Of a stretch of 64,000 nt of DNA, positions 28,901-38,709 are shown piece after piece (the first letter of the stretch is position 1; each line of letters starts with the position of its first letter). The position numbers were made by a program, and so were the translations under genes. Source of the DNA: Tritrichomonas musculus (taxonomy: Eukaryota > Parabasalia > Tritrichomonadida > Tritrichomonadidae); contig JAPFFF010000029.1 of assembly GCA_039105265.1 (NCBI GenBank), forward strand, positions 558,001 to 622,000. The letters run 5' to 3'. The notes under the pieces are model-generated. The model saw nothing but the letters and a program-made list of their open reading frames with translations. It was not told the origin of the DNA and searched no databases.

Positions 28901-30779
28901 TTTTGCAAACTTTTTGAAAGCTAATTTGATCCAATGTTCAGGACATGAAGATCAAATGGGCGAATTCATGAAACCATTTGAGGAGTCAATCCGTCTCTTC
29001 ACAGCTGCACATGAAGCATGCCTCAAGGGTGACTATGGCAATGGAAAAGTAGGGAAGTTGATTGAGAAGATTAGAACAGAACCTCAATGTTCATCTGAAG
29101 TGTCTCAAAATATAACTAATCATGATAGCTTTGCTTGTCTCCCTCTAGATTCTTCCGTATCAAATTTCATTGAACTCGTCAAAGCAATGAAAGCAAATAT
29201 CTGCACTCGAAAATTTGTATCTTCAGAAGATTTCATACAACAATTCCACTTTTTAAATGGACACTTATATTATATGCTGACTGAGATCAACAATTTAGTA
29301 CTCGAATTGGGTAAAGAACAATCAGACTCATTTAACAACACCATTGTGAATCTTGCCGTCATCTTCTTTATTGTCTCAATATTGATCTTTGTTATCGCCT
29401 TTATCAACATCACACTCATCAATAGGACATACAAGGTGCTCATGATGTTTCTTCTTAGAATTCCGCCTATTGATGCAGTCAACAACACCAAATTGATTGA
29501 CTTTTTGCTTGGTAGAAAAGCATCTCAAAAGAATGCCAAAATGTCACTTCCTAAGAAAATTGTTAATAATTCATCATTTCCTATCATTTTCCTAGATAAT
29601 GAACAAATCATTGAGAATGTCAATCAATCATTCATTACCGATTTTGGATACGACTTAAGCCAAATAGTCGGTCAAAATATATCAATGATGACAGATGAAC
29701 CAGAATTCATTAAAACAAAATTGAACAAATTGTCTCAAAAAGCGAAAATGAAAAACGAAGAAACTGTTTTTGAAATCAACTTTAAGAAAGAGAATAAAAC
29801 CGTTGTAAAAGTGGAAATGACAGTTGTACCAATTTATTCATCATCTAATAACGCGATGTCATTAATTTATAAAGCTAAAAATAATGGAGATAATAAAGAT
29901 GAGAATTCAAATGAGAATTCTCAGCAGAATGACAACAATAATAATGATAATGATGAAGACATGAAATTAAGATACTTTGGTCTAATTTTGAATGATCTTT
30001 CCAACGTTATTTTGAAAGAAAATAAATGCAACGAATTGAAGAGTTTGAATGACGATCTACTCTCAAAATTGTCACCTTCACTTTTCATGGGAAATTCAAA
30101 GATTTATTTAGAACAATCAGTTGTAATGTGTGTCAAACTTGTCTATTATGGAGGATCATTGACTCCTGCTGCTTTTATGAAGCAAAGACAACAAATTTTC
30201 TCCAAATTTAACGATCTGCTTGAAAAAAGATCGCTTTTAACACGTGTAATGATCAATAATGGCGAATACATCGTAGTTGGCGTCACTCTGCAGCAGAGCT
30301 TGGAAATAATAAACTACATAAATAGTAAAAATAAAACCGCTAAAGCATTGAAAAGTGAAGCTCCTAAAGAAGAGGATAAAGATAAAGAAAATAATGAGAA
30401 AAAAGATGGTGAAGAAAATAATGACCAAACTATTTCTAACCCCGCAATGCAATGCATCGAGTTCTCAGCGGACGTTGCGTCATTGTTTGATGAACAAGGT
30501 TTGTTCGGCGATTATGTAATAGGAATTGATTCTGGCGACGTTTCTTTGTTCCAATCTGGAGTGGAGAGAAAGCATATCGTTATTAGTGGAAAGGCAATGA
30601 AGAATGCGCAGGAAATGATGAGAATCTCCAATTCAGGAGATATTGCTGTCTCTGAAACAGTTTACAAATCAATTGCCACATTGAATTATGATTTCACAAA
30701 AATGACAAACCAAGCTTTCGGATCATATTATTTGGTAAGAGTTGTTAATGACAATTATCACGAAGAACCTGTGCAATGA
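25920..30779 (+). CDS. Multi-membrane PAS / pseudo-nucleotidyl-cyclase sensor protein
   Basis: A 1619-residue plasma-membrane protein of the type expanded in trichomonads. About seven or more membrane segments fill residues 45-350. A helical repeat-like cytosolic part follows (about 390-620), then membrane segments near 630, 855, 940 and 1140 with an extracellular-type stretch between. A PAS domain covers about 1212-1305, and a class III cyclase homology domain spans about 1400-1610, split by a Lys/Glu insert. In the cyclase part the first metal Asp position reads Lys (VMCVKLVYY) and the second reads Glu (NNGEYIVVG), so it is probably inactive as an enzyme. GIDSGDV and GKAMKNAQEM mark the later motifs. 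A signalling scaffold role is inference. Confidence 0.88.
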   Translation: MASIGGSSTQKSLSHTQMDRVIKVEVPSSHLIFFPYATLIQRGTSIPHFLSHIAFIFICLQSIGISIWLLYVDTSSKMSQNDQDFNDKMQKYLSLILLFTPSKDDSTYIPVISTIGAVAIVINLLWLIPAIIFSKTQRVVNWLLPLQDFLSNVISPVLVIPLFSHFSVGISQAFQKNHLTEGTSSLSTTNCVILLILSALACILNLVTAVCFIIFGSNTVYFPNSEYIVTNQATVLSMIIGQGVFSFFSYLSDVMGESISIAALVIHILFGVVLCILGFVKIPFMFKWVNYCFCGLSAASVISDICSRIVKLIYLRIVIIVCCWIVFWVIFKFVFDAVAKQKLKKFYENDNPDTNENANVKKTESQLLLLRNESKKSKVNVRVLIQLTLLYEDQNFTSGKLFERLLLFASTSEDRLQIAKYCCFFPDFQPLFTSQIALLRNITDFRFSQSFLFHQLCITETCRQPLSAVEELTTLRQEAPTVSTSMRASWSQLNSDISYSSFEKLSSNISLIKNHWEEAIDKYPKNALIAENYSRYLLEAEGDFEKSAEWHYRALQLQNGKVFEYDKATIHFLRVFPKFAKKLFAEISLASIDDLDLKQSEELLGSMISQPRLHMEYQKVVQNKTNGWLTSMLVLVVFRFLISISFWLALLIMFTGMFSSRVKHLQFIYDLSYISESIELSDIAINFQGAKEYYEMPSYDLIQSIINPNNNNKYADDHVLINSSLPYFSTSDFYSISGIERLNTFIQDLNQQSAGGSDLGLIVNSLTAQNLSAYFYVNKIPIPDNTQSFRSMLTFYFSLSLIVGSSPLPDPGMNAWVFQSPILELGEATTQILNNLRELLQSFIENDKKDVSDEKKVHLIIAIAFAAICFVLFIVLYIIFFVCMQRKFTTIINICRELKDETIKKASSQLADRSDNDAGLSNNGKKSTNVTLTTVNQKSYFSVVVFVFEIIVTILIIASALLFYYEVNKTHNKFSSMNELLLQSCIRSSHSILIFANFLKANLIQCSGHEDQMGEFMKPFEESIRLFTAAHEACLKGDYGNGKVGKLIEKIRTEPQCSSEVSQNITNHDSFACLPLDSSVSNFIELVKAMKANICTRKFVSSEDFIQQFHFLNGHLYYMLTEINNLVLELGKEQSDSFNNTIVNLAVIFFIVSILIFVIAFINITLINRTYKVLMMFLLRIPPIDAVNNTKLIDFLLGRKASQKNAKMSLPKKIVNNSSFPIIFLDNEQIIENVNQSFITDFGYDLSQIVGQNISMMTDEPEFIKTKLNKLSQKAKMKNEETVFEINFKKENKTVVKVEMTVVPIYSSSNNAMSLIYKAKNNGDNKDENSNENSQQNDNNNNDNDEDMKLRYFGLILNDLSNVILKENKCNELKSLNDDLLSKLSPSLFMGNSKIYLEQSVVMCVKLVYYGGSLTPAAFMKQRQQIFSKFNDLLEKRSLLTRVMINNGEYIVVGVTLQQSLEIINYINSKNKTAKALKSEAPKEEDKDKENNEKKDGEENNDQTISNPAMQCIEFSADVASLFDEQGLFGDYVIGIDSGDVSLFQSGVERKHIVISGKAMKNAQEMMRISNSGDIAVSETVYKSIATLNYDFTKMTNQAFGSYYLVRVVNDNYHEEPVQ

Positions 30780-30996
30780 ACTCTTTAATATTAATTGTTA
30801 TTATTAAATTTTTATATAATGAATTTTTTTTTTCCTTTCCTTTTTAATTTATGAAAATCTATAAAATAAGTTTATTTTAAATTTATTCTCAAAATATGAA
30901 ATATGCTATGAAAAAAAAAATCTTGATTATAATATCAAATATAGTATTATAGATAGAGTTTACATACAAAGAAAAAAAAAAAAAAAAAGAAAGAAA

Positions 30997-31809
30997 TTAA
31001 TGCATTAACTTTGAGTAAAATATGTGCTTATGGTTAACTATATTAAATATTGATGATTGATTCAGACCATCAAATTCAATAAAAAGTTCATCACTTAGCT
31101 TTACAATGGTAGTAAAATGACCACCATAATATCCAAGCCAAATGTTCTTTGTTGGGTTAGAAAAGCGCAATCCCACACTTTGATATTCTTCAGATTCAGA
31201 AATGGAAACAAACCCAACTGGCTGTTCTGTTAAAGCACCTTTAAAAACAACACCATTAGTAATGATATCGCCATCATGAAATGAGTCAATAACATCACCT
31301 GTTAATAATAAAAGAACAAAGGTTAAATTAGTTTGTCCTTCTAAAATGAACGGATCTGAAAAGCAGTAAGAATTTAACCACACTGGGCCAAGAAGTATAA
31401 CTATTGAGGTTGTAAATAGGACTGTTGCATTTTGTTCTAAATACCATTTTTTCTTTATAATGAATTCAGAAGCTGTTTTTTTATCTTGCGAACTAAACCA
31501 TTCAATTGTTTTGCTATTTTCGTCAATATTCGTGCATATAACAAAGCACTTGCGAATTTTATACATTATATCAAGAATAGCGTTAACTAATAATGATTCT
31601 GGCTTAGCATTTGGAAAATCATGAACTGAAATACAAATATTTGCTTGAATACTAGATAATAAGCCGCAAGGGCCGTCTCCTCTCTGATATAAAGCATAGC
31701 TATGCGGCTTAAAGGTAAAAGGCTGTGACCAATTTGCTGGAATAGGCCCAGTGCAAACATATTTTAAGATTGATGAATAAAATGGATCAGAAACTCGATA
31801 TGCCTTCAT
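30997..31809 (-). CDS. MINDY-3/4 type deubiquitinase
   Basis: A 270-residue cysteine protease expected to cut Lys48-linked ubiquitin chains. The catalytic Cys48 sits in YQRGDGPCGLLSSIQA, the family's Q..GPCG.L...Q box, and His231 lies in GYYGGHFTTIVK. LLTGDVIDSFHDGD (about 168-181) and GALTEQPVGFVSISESEEYQ match the conserved LLTG and GfLs segments of the MINDY-3/4 catalytic domain. It is shorter than animal members, essentially the catalytic core alone. No signal peptide, so cytosolic or nuclear. It is convergent with the pseudo-cyclase gene 217 bp away. Confidence 0.9.
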   Translation of the reverse strand: MKAYRVSDPFYSSILKYVCTGPIPANWSQPFTFKPHSYALYQRGDGPCGLLSSIQANICISVHDFPNAKPESLLVNAILDIMYKIRKCFVICTNIDENSKTIEWFSSQDKKTASEFIIKKKWYLEQNATVLFTTSIVILLGPVWLNSYCFSDPFILEGQTNLTFVLLLLTGDVIDSFHDGDIITNGVVFKGALTEQPVGFVSISESEEYQSVGLRFSNPTKNIWLGYYGGHFTTIVKLSDELFIEFDGLNQSSIFNIVNHKHIFYSKLMH

Positions 31810-32045
31810 TATTAGATTTTAACATGTTTTTAAAAGAAACCAAAAATGCCAAACAACCTTTTTAAGAATTTTTTTAGAATGACATAAAAATAATAAATAA
31901 ATATAATCTTAGAAAAAATAGTTCAGAGTAATATATTTCAAATTTATTAATAAGACTTATATATAAATACAAAAAATTTAATATTTTGGGAATACGTTGA
32001 TACACAATTATTGCAGGATAGTTTTGATTATGCAAATCATTTAAT

Positions 32046-33113
32046 TTATGCGCCAAACAATTTTTTCTTTAGCTCACAAAGTTCTTTATGCGCTCTTCTA
32101 ATAGTATGATGGGATATTTCTGGAAAAACAATTTTATTCGTAAAAGTCTCAGGTGGTTCAATGATGTCAGGCATATTCAATTTTGCTGCTATTCGTTCAT
32201 AGTTTTCAACTAATTCATCACAGTTCAATTTTGATTCTTCGACCCAACCATACTTATCAATTAAATCATTCCACATAACTAGATATTCAGTTCTATTGCC
32301 AAACCGTCGTTTACCAACAATTTTCAAAACTTCAACTTCGATTTCCCGATTGCATAATCTCTGAGCGGGTTTGTGAATATTTGCAACTTTAAATAGATGA
32401 CAATATTTATCCCATAAATTTCTATAATTTTGCTTTTTTGCTGTTGATTGATCTATACTACAATCATTTTTCTCTCTAGGGCTATTAGTATTACTATTTT
32501 GTATTAAAAGCTCTTGCTTTTTATTGTCTTCTGTACTCGATTCATTACTAATTTCAATTCCACTTTCACTGCTTTCTATTTCGTTCGGCAAGATTCTTAT
32601 TATTTGTTTGGTTTCATTATTGTTTTCAATTGCGCTTTCTTCTTTGTTTTGATAATTTTCCTCTTTTTTTCTCTGATCATTATTGAGGTTATTATGTTCT
32701 GATACGGCATCTGACTCTGAGATATCTATATCACTGTCAGAATTAGATATCTCAGAGTCAGATGCCGTATCTTTTTGAATATCTTGAATTTCGTCAGATT
32801 GTTCAAATGAATTGTTGCTAATATTATTATCATTAATTGTGATGTTATCAAAATTATTATTATCTTCCTCGTTATCTTCAATTGACTCATTGCTAGTAAT
32901 AAACTCAAAAATCTGAGGTGGAATCTTTTTTTTTTTTTTCTGGTAAAATTCACGAACAAGATTCAAGCAATTTTTTAAATTTTCTAACGGCTCCCATGTA
33001 TGATCAAACTCAGTATCAAAACCTTTCCAATGAATTAAATATAGATCTATTCCTTTATATTTTCTATGATCTAAAACTTCTTCAACTTCATAAATATCTT
33101 CTTCAATTTCCAT
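32046..33113 (-). CDS. Two-chromodomain, HP1-like chromatin protein
   Basis: A 355-residue protein that probably reads methylated histone H3. The N-terminal chromodomain (about 6-65) keeps the aromatic cage as Tyr8, Trp29 and Phe32 with the same spacing as HP1, in LYLIHWKGFD, and ends with TWEPLENL. A long Asn/Ser/Asp/Glu-rich linker (about 75-235) is followed by a second chromo-like domain (about 263-325: TEYLVMWNDLIDKYGWVEES), which may be a chromoshadow-type or DNA-binding module. The linker is acidic and contains a 27-bp perfect inverted repeat at the DNA level. The start ATG is 65 codons before the first Lys run. Nuclear location is inferred. Confidence 0.9.
   Translation of the reverse strand: MEIEEDIYEVEEVLDHRKYKGIDLYLIHWKGFDTEFDHTWEPLENLKNCLNLVREFYQKKKKKIPPQIFEFITSNESIEDNEEDNNNFDNITINDNNISNNSFEQSDEIQDIQKDTASDSEISNSDSDIDISESDAVSEHNNLNNDQRKKEENYQNKEESAIENNNETKQIIRILPNEIESSESGIEISNESSTEDNKKQELLIQNSNTNSPREKNDCSIDQSTAKKQNYRNLWDKYCHLFKVANIHKPAQRLCNREIEVEVLKIVGKRRFGNRTEYLVMWNDLIDKYGWVEESKLNCDELVENYERIAAKLNMPDIIEPPETFTNKIVFPEISHHTIRRAHKELCELKKKLFGA
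32701..32771. repeat. 27-bp perfect inverted repeat inside the chromodomain gene
   Basis: 32701-32727 (GATACGGCATCTGACTCTGA, then GATATCT) is the exact complement of 32745-32771, with a 17-bp loop. It codes for part of the acidic Asp/Ser linker, so it is translated as well as palindromic. Confidence 0.9.
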
Positions 33114-33267
33114 ATTGAATTTTTACGATGAAACTTGGCCAATTTTTCACTTTACAATTGATATGTAATATTTATATCAAATCAATTGTATGAAAGGAAA
33201 TAGAGAAACAAATGCTAATAAAAAAAACTTTTTCTTCATGAATAATTTGTTGATTTTACTTATGGAT

Positions 33268-33880
33268 ATTACTGGAAACAAAAAGTCAGTACCACCAAAT
33301 AAGTTATCAAAAAGTTTTATATATGTTTAATAATATTTTTTTTCTTAAAATCGTAGCAAATTAGGCCAATTATCGCATTTAGACTCCCAAGACCGATATC
33401 ACCAAATGCACATCCGATGTATTATACCATGAATTGCAAGATTTTTCCAATTTGTTCATGCTTTTATAAAATCGCATATCTTTGAAATTACATTGTTACT
33501 TGATTTTCTTACCTACCTTATTTAGTAATCCGACATATAAATAGGAAAACTTTTCCTTACAACTAGTTCCAACTAATACTGTTATAGATACAATACTATA
33601 TTTAAGTTATTCTCCTCAAGATCTTTTTTTTTATATATAACTTAAAAGTCAACACACATATACTAAATGGAAACTTAGGAAAGAAAATTAATTACAGTGT
33701 TAATAATTAAGATAATTAAGATATATTTTTTTTATTTTTATAAACTTTTTGAAGCGGCAAATATCTCAGTACCAATTATTTTCACTTTTTGAGGCAATTT
33801 TATTTTATTTTCTCTTCATTTCTTTTGAATTTTCACTTTTTTGAGAACTTTGGTGGTACTGAGTTTTTGGTTCCAGTTCA
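33268..33880. mobile_element. ~610-bp miniature inverted-repeat element
   Basis: The left end CTGGAAACAAAAAGTCAGTA and the inverted right end CTGGAACCAAAAACTCAGTA agree over about 40 bp with a few mismatches, including the shared CAGTACCACCAAA. The interior has no gene but carries CTTTTTGA motifs. TA precedes the left end; TT follows the right end, so a TA target duplication is only partly preserved. Confidence 0.65.
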
Positions 33881-33986
33881 GTTCATATTAATTTAGTTCA
33901 TATTAAACAGTTCCACATTTTAAATATATTAATTTAGTTCATATTTTATCTGATAAAATATCAAATTGTATTTATCTATATCAATA

Positions 33987-34687
33987 AACTGCTTCTCAGC
34001 GGTTGTACAACTAATTGAGAGATATTCAAAAGTTTACATTTATCTACTTTCAAAATTCAATTAGGTTGTACAACCGTTTTTTCATATTTAAATAAAAAAG
34101 AATAAAAAAAAGGAATTTATGATTAGATTTGATTTATATAATAAAAGAAATGGAAATGTATGACAGTTTGTAAGCTAGTATTGCTGAATTGCTATATAGT
34201 TTGGTAATGAGCCTATATTTATTTGAAATTTGATTATCATTAATCATGGGAACGTTCTGAGTTACTCCAAAGTGCCATGTAATTTGCATCTATTTGTTGT
34301 GTTGGAACATTTTTACTAATGATACACGAGATTCTGATTAGCTTTCTCTAAGGAATACTAAATAAAAATGATTTGAATTCAATTATAATTTTTTCTTTTG
34401 AAAATTTGAATGATGTAAAATTTTCTTTCTATGAATTTATATTTATCTACATTCAAAAATTGTATAGAAGTTTATTCATTTCTGAAGAAAATTTAAAAAA
34501 GCAATTAAATGCACAATTTAACAATATTTTAAATAACTTATTTAATCATTATAACTAATCAAACATTATATTGTTAATTATGAAAGTATATAAAATAAAT
34601 ATTCATTATGAATTTAGATATTAACGAAATTTCAAATACGAAATTTGAATTCCTCTCAAATACTTGTACAACCGTTGAGAACCAGTT
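33987..34687. mobile_element. ~700-bp inverted-repeat element with TA flanks
   Basis: The ends AACTGCTTCTCAGCGGTTGT and (inverted) AACTGGTTCTCAACGGTTGT are both bordered by TA, as in Tc1/mariner-type insertions. Inside the left end a second inverted pair (about 34000-34077, GGTTGTACAAC...GTTGTACAACC) forms a short hairpin. A 61-codon ORF at 34373-34558 is not convincing. It is non-autonomous, with no transposase. Confidence 0.7.
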
Positions 34688-34960
34688 TACTATAAAAATA
34701 GAACGAATTAAAATGAAATAAATAGTTATGATGAGATCTCATTAAATATTGTATAATTTCCATCATCTCGCTGAATATTAATATTCATAAATTAATTCAT
34801 CACTCTAAAATGAGAACTGCGGAAAATACCTTGAAGTGAAGATAAATTAACCTTTTAATAGGTTAAATATATTAACCTTGAGATAACAAAATTCTATTTT
34901 ATTCTGAAAAAGTTAGTATAATAAAACAATTCACATCATTATAGATATCTTCATTATTAA

Positions 34961-37597
34961 ATGTCTGAAAAACTTCTATCAGAAATCAATATTAAAACAC
35001 CGCTAAAGCTAATTTGTTTTGATGAAAGTATCAATAAAATCAGTATTCAAAAGCAGTTCAGTGATTATTTTATTGGAAACGCTGACGAGGATCAAAAAAT
35101 TTTAGAAACAGATATCAATTGCGACAAGCTTCCAGATATAAATGATGAGATTGAATTCCCAACACAAGATAACCTTGTCAAAAAATTAAATGATGAATAT
35201 TTGATTCCATCTAGCCAGTTATTTGAAAAAATCGAGAATATCCCCACAAAAACAGATCTAGAAGAATTCAAAAAAAAGAAACGTGAAGATAGCTCTATTG
35301 TTGGATTTAATAAAATTAAATTTGATAAAATTAATGACCAAATCAAAGCTTTAAATCAAAATGCTACATTAGAAGTATTAAAAGATTCATTTAATGAGTA
35401 TATTGAGGTTAACCAACCAGTTCATGTAATAGCAAATCCGACCGCTTCAGTTAATTGCAATACAAAAAATGATACTATCACATGCAATAGTTACGATGTT
35501 ATTTTTGAAAACTTTACATTTAATTATCGAGGGAATGACGGATTTTCAGCTGCACGAATTAGTAAAGGAAATGCAACATTTATTAATTGTAAATTCAGCA
35601 GTTCGTCTTCATGCTCAGTAAAAATTGAAAATACTTCTAGAGCAACTTTTATAAACTGCGAATTTTCAGATTCTTTCCAAAGCCATATCTTGGCTGATAA
35701 TAATGCTCTTATTACTTTAATAAAATGCAAAATATCTAATGCCAAAAAGAATGGAATTGAATTGAAAGGTGACTCTGCGGCTAACGTCGTTGATTGTGAT
35801 ATCGTTTACAGTGGAGAAAATGGCGTATCTATCAGCAGTAATTCATCAGCATTATTTGAAAAATGTAAAATTAACACAAATAAACTTAATGGATTTGAGA
35901 TAAACTCAAAATCTAAAAATATTATTTTACGATCAAACGAAATATCTCAGCATGCGGGAGAAATGAGAGAAGATTCATGTTTAGGAGGTTTTGGTATCTC
36001 TGTTTATAAATCTGACATTAAACTGATATCAAACATAATTAATGATAATGGCCAAGGCGCAATAATTTCAGAAAAATCAACAGTTACTACTAGTGATAAT
36101 AAGTTTTATAATACTGAACCTTCTCCTGACACCTGTTTAGTAAATATTAAAGCAGCTAGCAAATTCGTTTCTAAAAGTGATATATACGAAGGAGGTGTTA
36201 AGTATGCTATTGATATTCGAGGAAATTCAAGTGAATTTAATGGTGATGATATTACAGTTAAAAATAATAATTATTCTTCTGGCAACGGAATTATTGTATG
36301 CGCTCAAAGTAAGCTAAACATTAAGAACAGTCGTTTCGAAGATATTCAATATGTATGCGTTTCAACACCACAATACAGCGATCCAAAAGAATCTAATATA
36401 ACAATACAAAATTGCACATTTTCTGTTAATAATACTGAAATCATAAATGAGGAAAGATCGATACCAATTGCCATTCAATTCAATGATAAAACAAACGCTA
36501 CAATTGAAGATTGCACGTTCTCTAAGTTCCAAAAAGCCATCACACTAATCAACAACTTTGGCGAAGTTTTATTCCAAAACTGTGTAATTCAAAATTCATA
36601 TGCCCATTCTATTACGGCATCAAGCACTTGTAATGCAACCTTTAAGAATTGTTGCACTCAAAATAATGAAATAGTTCCAAAAATCAACCTTTCTATTTCT
36701 GGAAAAATCCCAGCGAGCGAGAAGTGCTTAAACTTCATAAATTGCTCATTTAAAAAATCATCTGCTCAAAATGTTAGTATTTCTCAGAATGCAACAGTTG
36801 AATTTAACGGTTGTAGCTTTGAAGAGTCTACCTTACAATCTGTAGAAGTTGCGAGTTCATCTACGGTGGCACTCAATAATTGCTCAGTAAGATATAATAG
36901 ACATTATGGCTTAGTTGTTACTAAAGAATCAACACTAAACGTTAACGATTCATTTATCCATTCAAATTATGGCAACGGATTTGTATGCGAAGGACAAGGC
37001 TCTACTATTAATTTAGAAAATTCTTATATTTATTCTCATACTAAGGCAAGTGGCGGGGTTATTAAAAACTTTGCAAAAGCATTTATTAGTGGATGTGAAT
37101 TTTATCGAAATATAATGAATAATATTTCTATATTTCAATCTGGAGAAGCTAAAGTAAAAAATTCAAAACTCCACTCATCTGGTGGTTCAGTGGCTAGCGT
37201 TTTTGTTAGCTATAGTGGTATACTAAATATAGAATCTTCCGATATATATAACGAAACAACTTCTATTTATATTCGTCATAATGGTTCTGCATCACTAACT
37301 AAATGCAACATTTATGATTGCCAACAGGGAGGTATTATGTTAGGACAGAAAGGGGATTTGGCATCTAATGAAGATTCTTCTAAATCAAGTTTGGCACTCA
37401 AAGAATGCCATTTGTATCACAATAATCCATATGGTGTTGTTTACATGCTTGGTAAATTGGACATTGAAAACTGCATTTTTGAAAATAATTCAACCGCTGG
37501 AATTGGAAAATACGAGGACATTATGAACTTCACAATAGATCCTTCTAAAGGTAATAAGTTTACTGGCAATGAGCCACTCAAAATAATTAGGAAATAA
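34961..37597 (+). CDS. Right-handed parallel beta-helix repeat protein
   Basis: An 878-residue protein. Residues 1-140 are a charged helical leader, with no signal peptide. From about 150 to the end, coils of about 22-25 residues repeat with alternating polar and aliphatic positions and stacked Asn/Cys, for example NATFINCKFS, RATFINCEFS, ITLIKCKIS and ANVVDCDIV. This is the pectin-lyase/FBXO11-like solenoid fold. Catalytic residues of pectate lyases are not evident, so a binding or scaffold role is more likely than sugar cleavage; substrate unknown. A TTCATTATTAA initiator-like sequence touches the ATG. Confidence 0.88.
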   Translation: MSEKLLSEINIKTPLKLICFDESINKISIQKQFSDYFIGNADEDQKILETDINCDKLPDINDEIEFPTQDNLVKKLNDEYLIPSSQLFEKIENIPTKTDLEEFKKKKREDSSIVGFNKIKFDKINDQIKALNQNATLEVLKDSFNEYIEVNQPVHVIANPTASVNCNTKNDTITCNSYDVIFENFTFNYRGNDGFSAARISKGNATFINCKFSSSSSCSVKIENTSRATFINCEFSDSFQSHILADNNALITLIKCKISNAKKNGIELKGDSAANVVDCDIVYSGENGVSISSNSSALFEKCKINTNKLNGFEINSKSKNIILRSNEISQHAGEMREDSCLGGFGISVYKSDIKLISNIINDNGQGAIISEKSTVTTSDNKFYNTEPSPDTCLVNIKAASKFVSKSDIYEGGVKYAIDIRGNSSEFNGDDITVKNNNYSSGNGIIVCAQSKLNIKNSRFEDIQYVCVSTPQYSDPKESNITIQNCTFSVNNTEIINEERSIPIAIQFNDKTNATIEDCTFSKFQKAITLINNFGEVLFQNCVIQNSYAHSITASSTCNATFKNCCTQNNEIVPKINLSISGKIPASEKCLNFINCSFKKSSAQNVSISQNATVEFNGCSFEESTLQSVEVASSSTVALNNCSVRYNRHYGLVVTKESTLNVNDSFIHSNYGNGFVCEGQGSTINLENSYIYSHTKASGGVIKNFAKAFISGCEFYRNIMNNISIFQSGEAKVKNSKLHSSGGSVASVFVSYSGILNIESSDIYNETTSIYIRHNGSASLTKCNIYDCQQGGIMLGQKGDLASNEDSSKSSLALKECHLYHNNPYGVVYMLGKLDIENCIFENNSTAGIGKYEDIMNFTIDPSKGNKFTGNEPLKIIRK

Positions 37598-37861
37598 ATA
37601 GTTGAATTTTATCATTTTTTAATATTTATTTTTCAGATAACATTTAAAAACAATACTACAATAAATAAATCGCGACAGCGTGCCATTTCGTGTTTGATAA
37701 TTAATAAGCGTATATATGCTCTTAATGTGTATATATTTATAAAAATAAAAATTAATTTGAAAGATTTATTCAAATTAATTTAAGTAAATTACAATAAAAA
37801 CATGAAAAATATATAAGTCGAGGTTGAATACTTAATTAAAGCCATTCTGCCTAGAAATAAA

Positions 37862-38104
37862 TTAAACCAATAAACAACATTGAGAAGTTCCTGGAGCTTT
37901 GAGCGTAACGTTATTTTCTGCACGATTTGCTGTAACCAATAAAGTATCGTCCGATCCTTCAATTACCAATCGCATTTCAGACGTGTCAGATTCCGGAAGT
38001 ATCATGTAAGGAGAACTCGTACTTATGGAATCATTTTTTGTAAGTTGGATTGATGTACCTGTTTTCGAATCGGAATCTGTTTCTTGATCTTCTTCATTTG
38101 ACAT
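37862..38104 (-). CDS. Small acidic protein with CaaX-like C-terminus
   Basis: An 80-residue protein. I chose the ATG at 38104 because the 22 upstream residues are a hydrophobic Phe/Ile run coded by leader sequence. The N-terminal half is acidic and Ser/Thr-rich (SNEEDQETDSDSKTG). The second half alternates as in beta strands (MRLVIEGSDDTLLVTA). It ends QCCLLV, in which the last four residues, CLLV, fit a prenylation box with a second Cys before it, so it may be lipid-anchored to a membrane. No known family recognised. Confidence 0.5.
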   Translation of the reverse strand: MSNEEDQETDSDSKTGTSIQLTKNDSISTSSPYMILPESDTSEMRLVIEGSDDTLLVTANRAENNVTLKAPGTSQCCLLV

Positions 38105-38170
38105 TAGCTTTTCTAATTCAAAAAAAATTAAATAGTTTATAAAAAACGATTTTTTATTGAAAATAATCAA

Positions 38171-38709
38171 ATTTGATTGTTTATTATATAGTATAATAAA
38201 AAGAAATAAAGCTTTTTTCGCTAAAACATAAATTCATAAAAAATGCGAATGATTTAAAATCTATATTTTATTAATACATAATATAATATAGCCGATACCA
38301 ATTCTTTTAATTGTATTTATTGTATCTATAGGACATTGATATTTTGAAAAATAAAAACAATAATCAGATTTTAAAAATGGAAACAAAAAAAGTTAATTGG
38401 AAATAAAATATTTCCTCTCTTAAACTTCAAAATAAACATTTTTGGTTTTCATAATAGTTTTGATATTATAATTTGCTTTTTCTGATTGAAATCTTTTCTG
38501 AGAATATACTCAAAATTTGAATTGAAAGGAAACTTGATTTGATATTTGATAATTGACCTCAGTTGAAAAATGAATATAATATATTATTTGTCATAAAAAA
38601 TTCCTTTTGATATTTGAACGTTTAAAAAAATTTGTTTATTTGCAAGGGAGATAGAAATTGGGAGGTAATCTGATTGTCACATTTGGTTAATAATTGATTT
38701 AGAACAATT
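38171..38709. other. AT-rich intergenic region, nothing recognised
   Basis: No gene, long repeat or RNA is seen. It probably contains the leader of the 80-residue gene and the 3' region of the RRM gene. Confidence 0.5.

Noticed and set aside
34373-34558. 61-codon ORF inside an inverted-repeat element
   Set aside because: Low-complexity Phe/Ile/Asn content and no similarity to a transposase.
34961-37597. Pectate lyase enzyme call
   Set aside because: The solenoid is clear, but the catalytic Asp/Arg set and a signal peptide are not seen.
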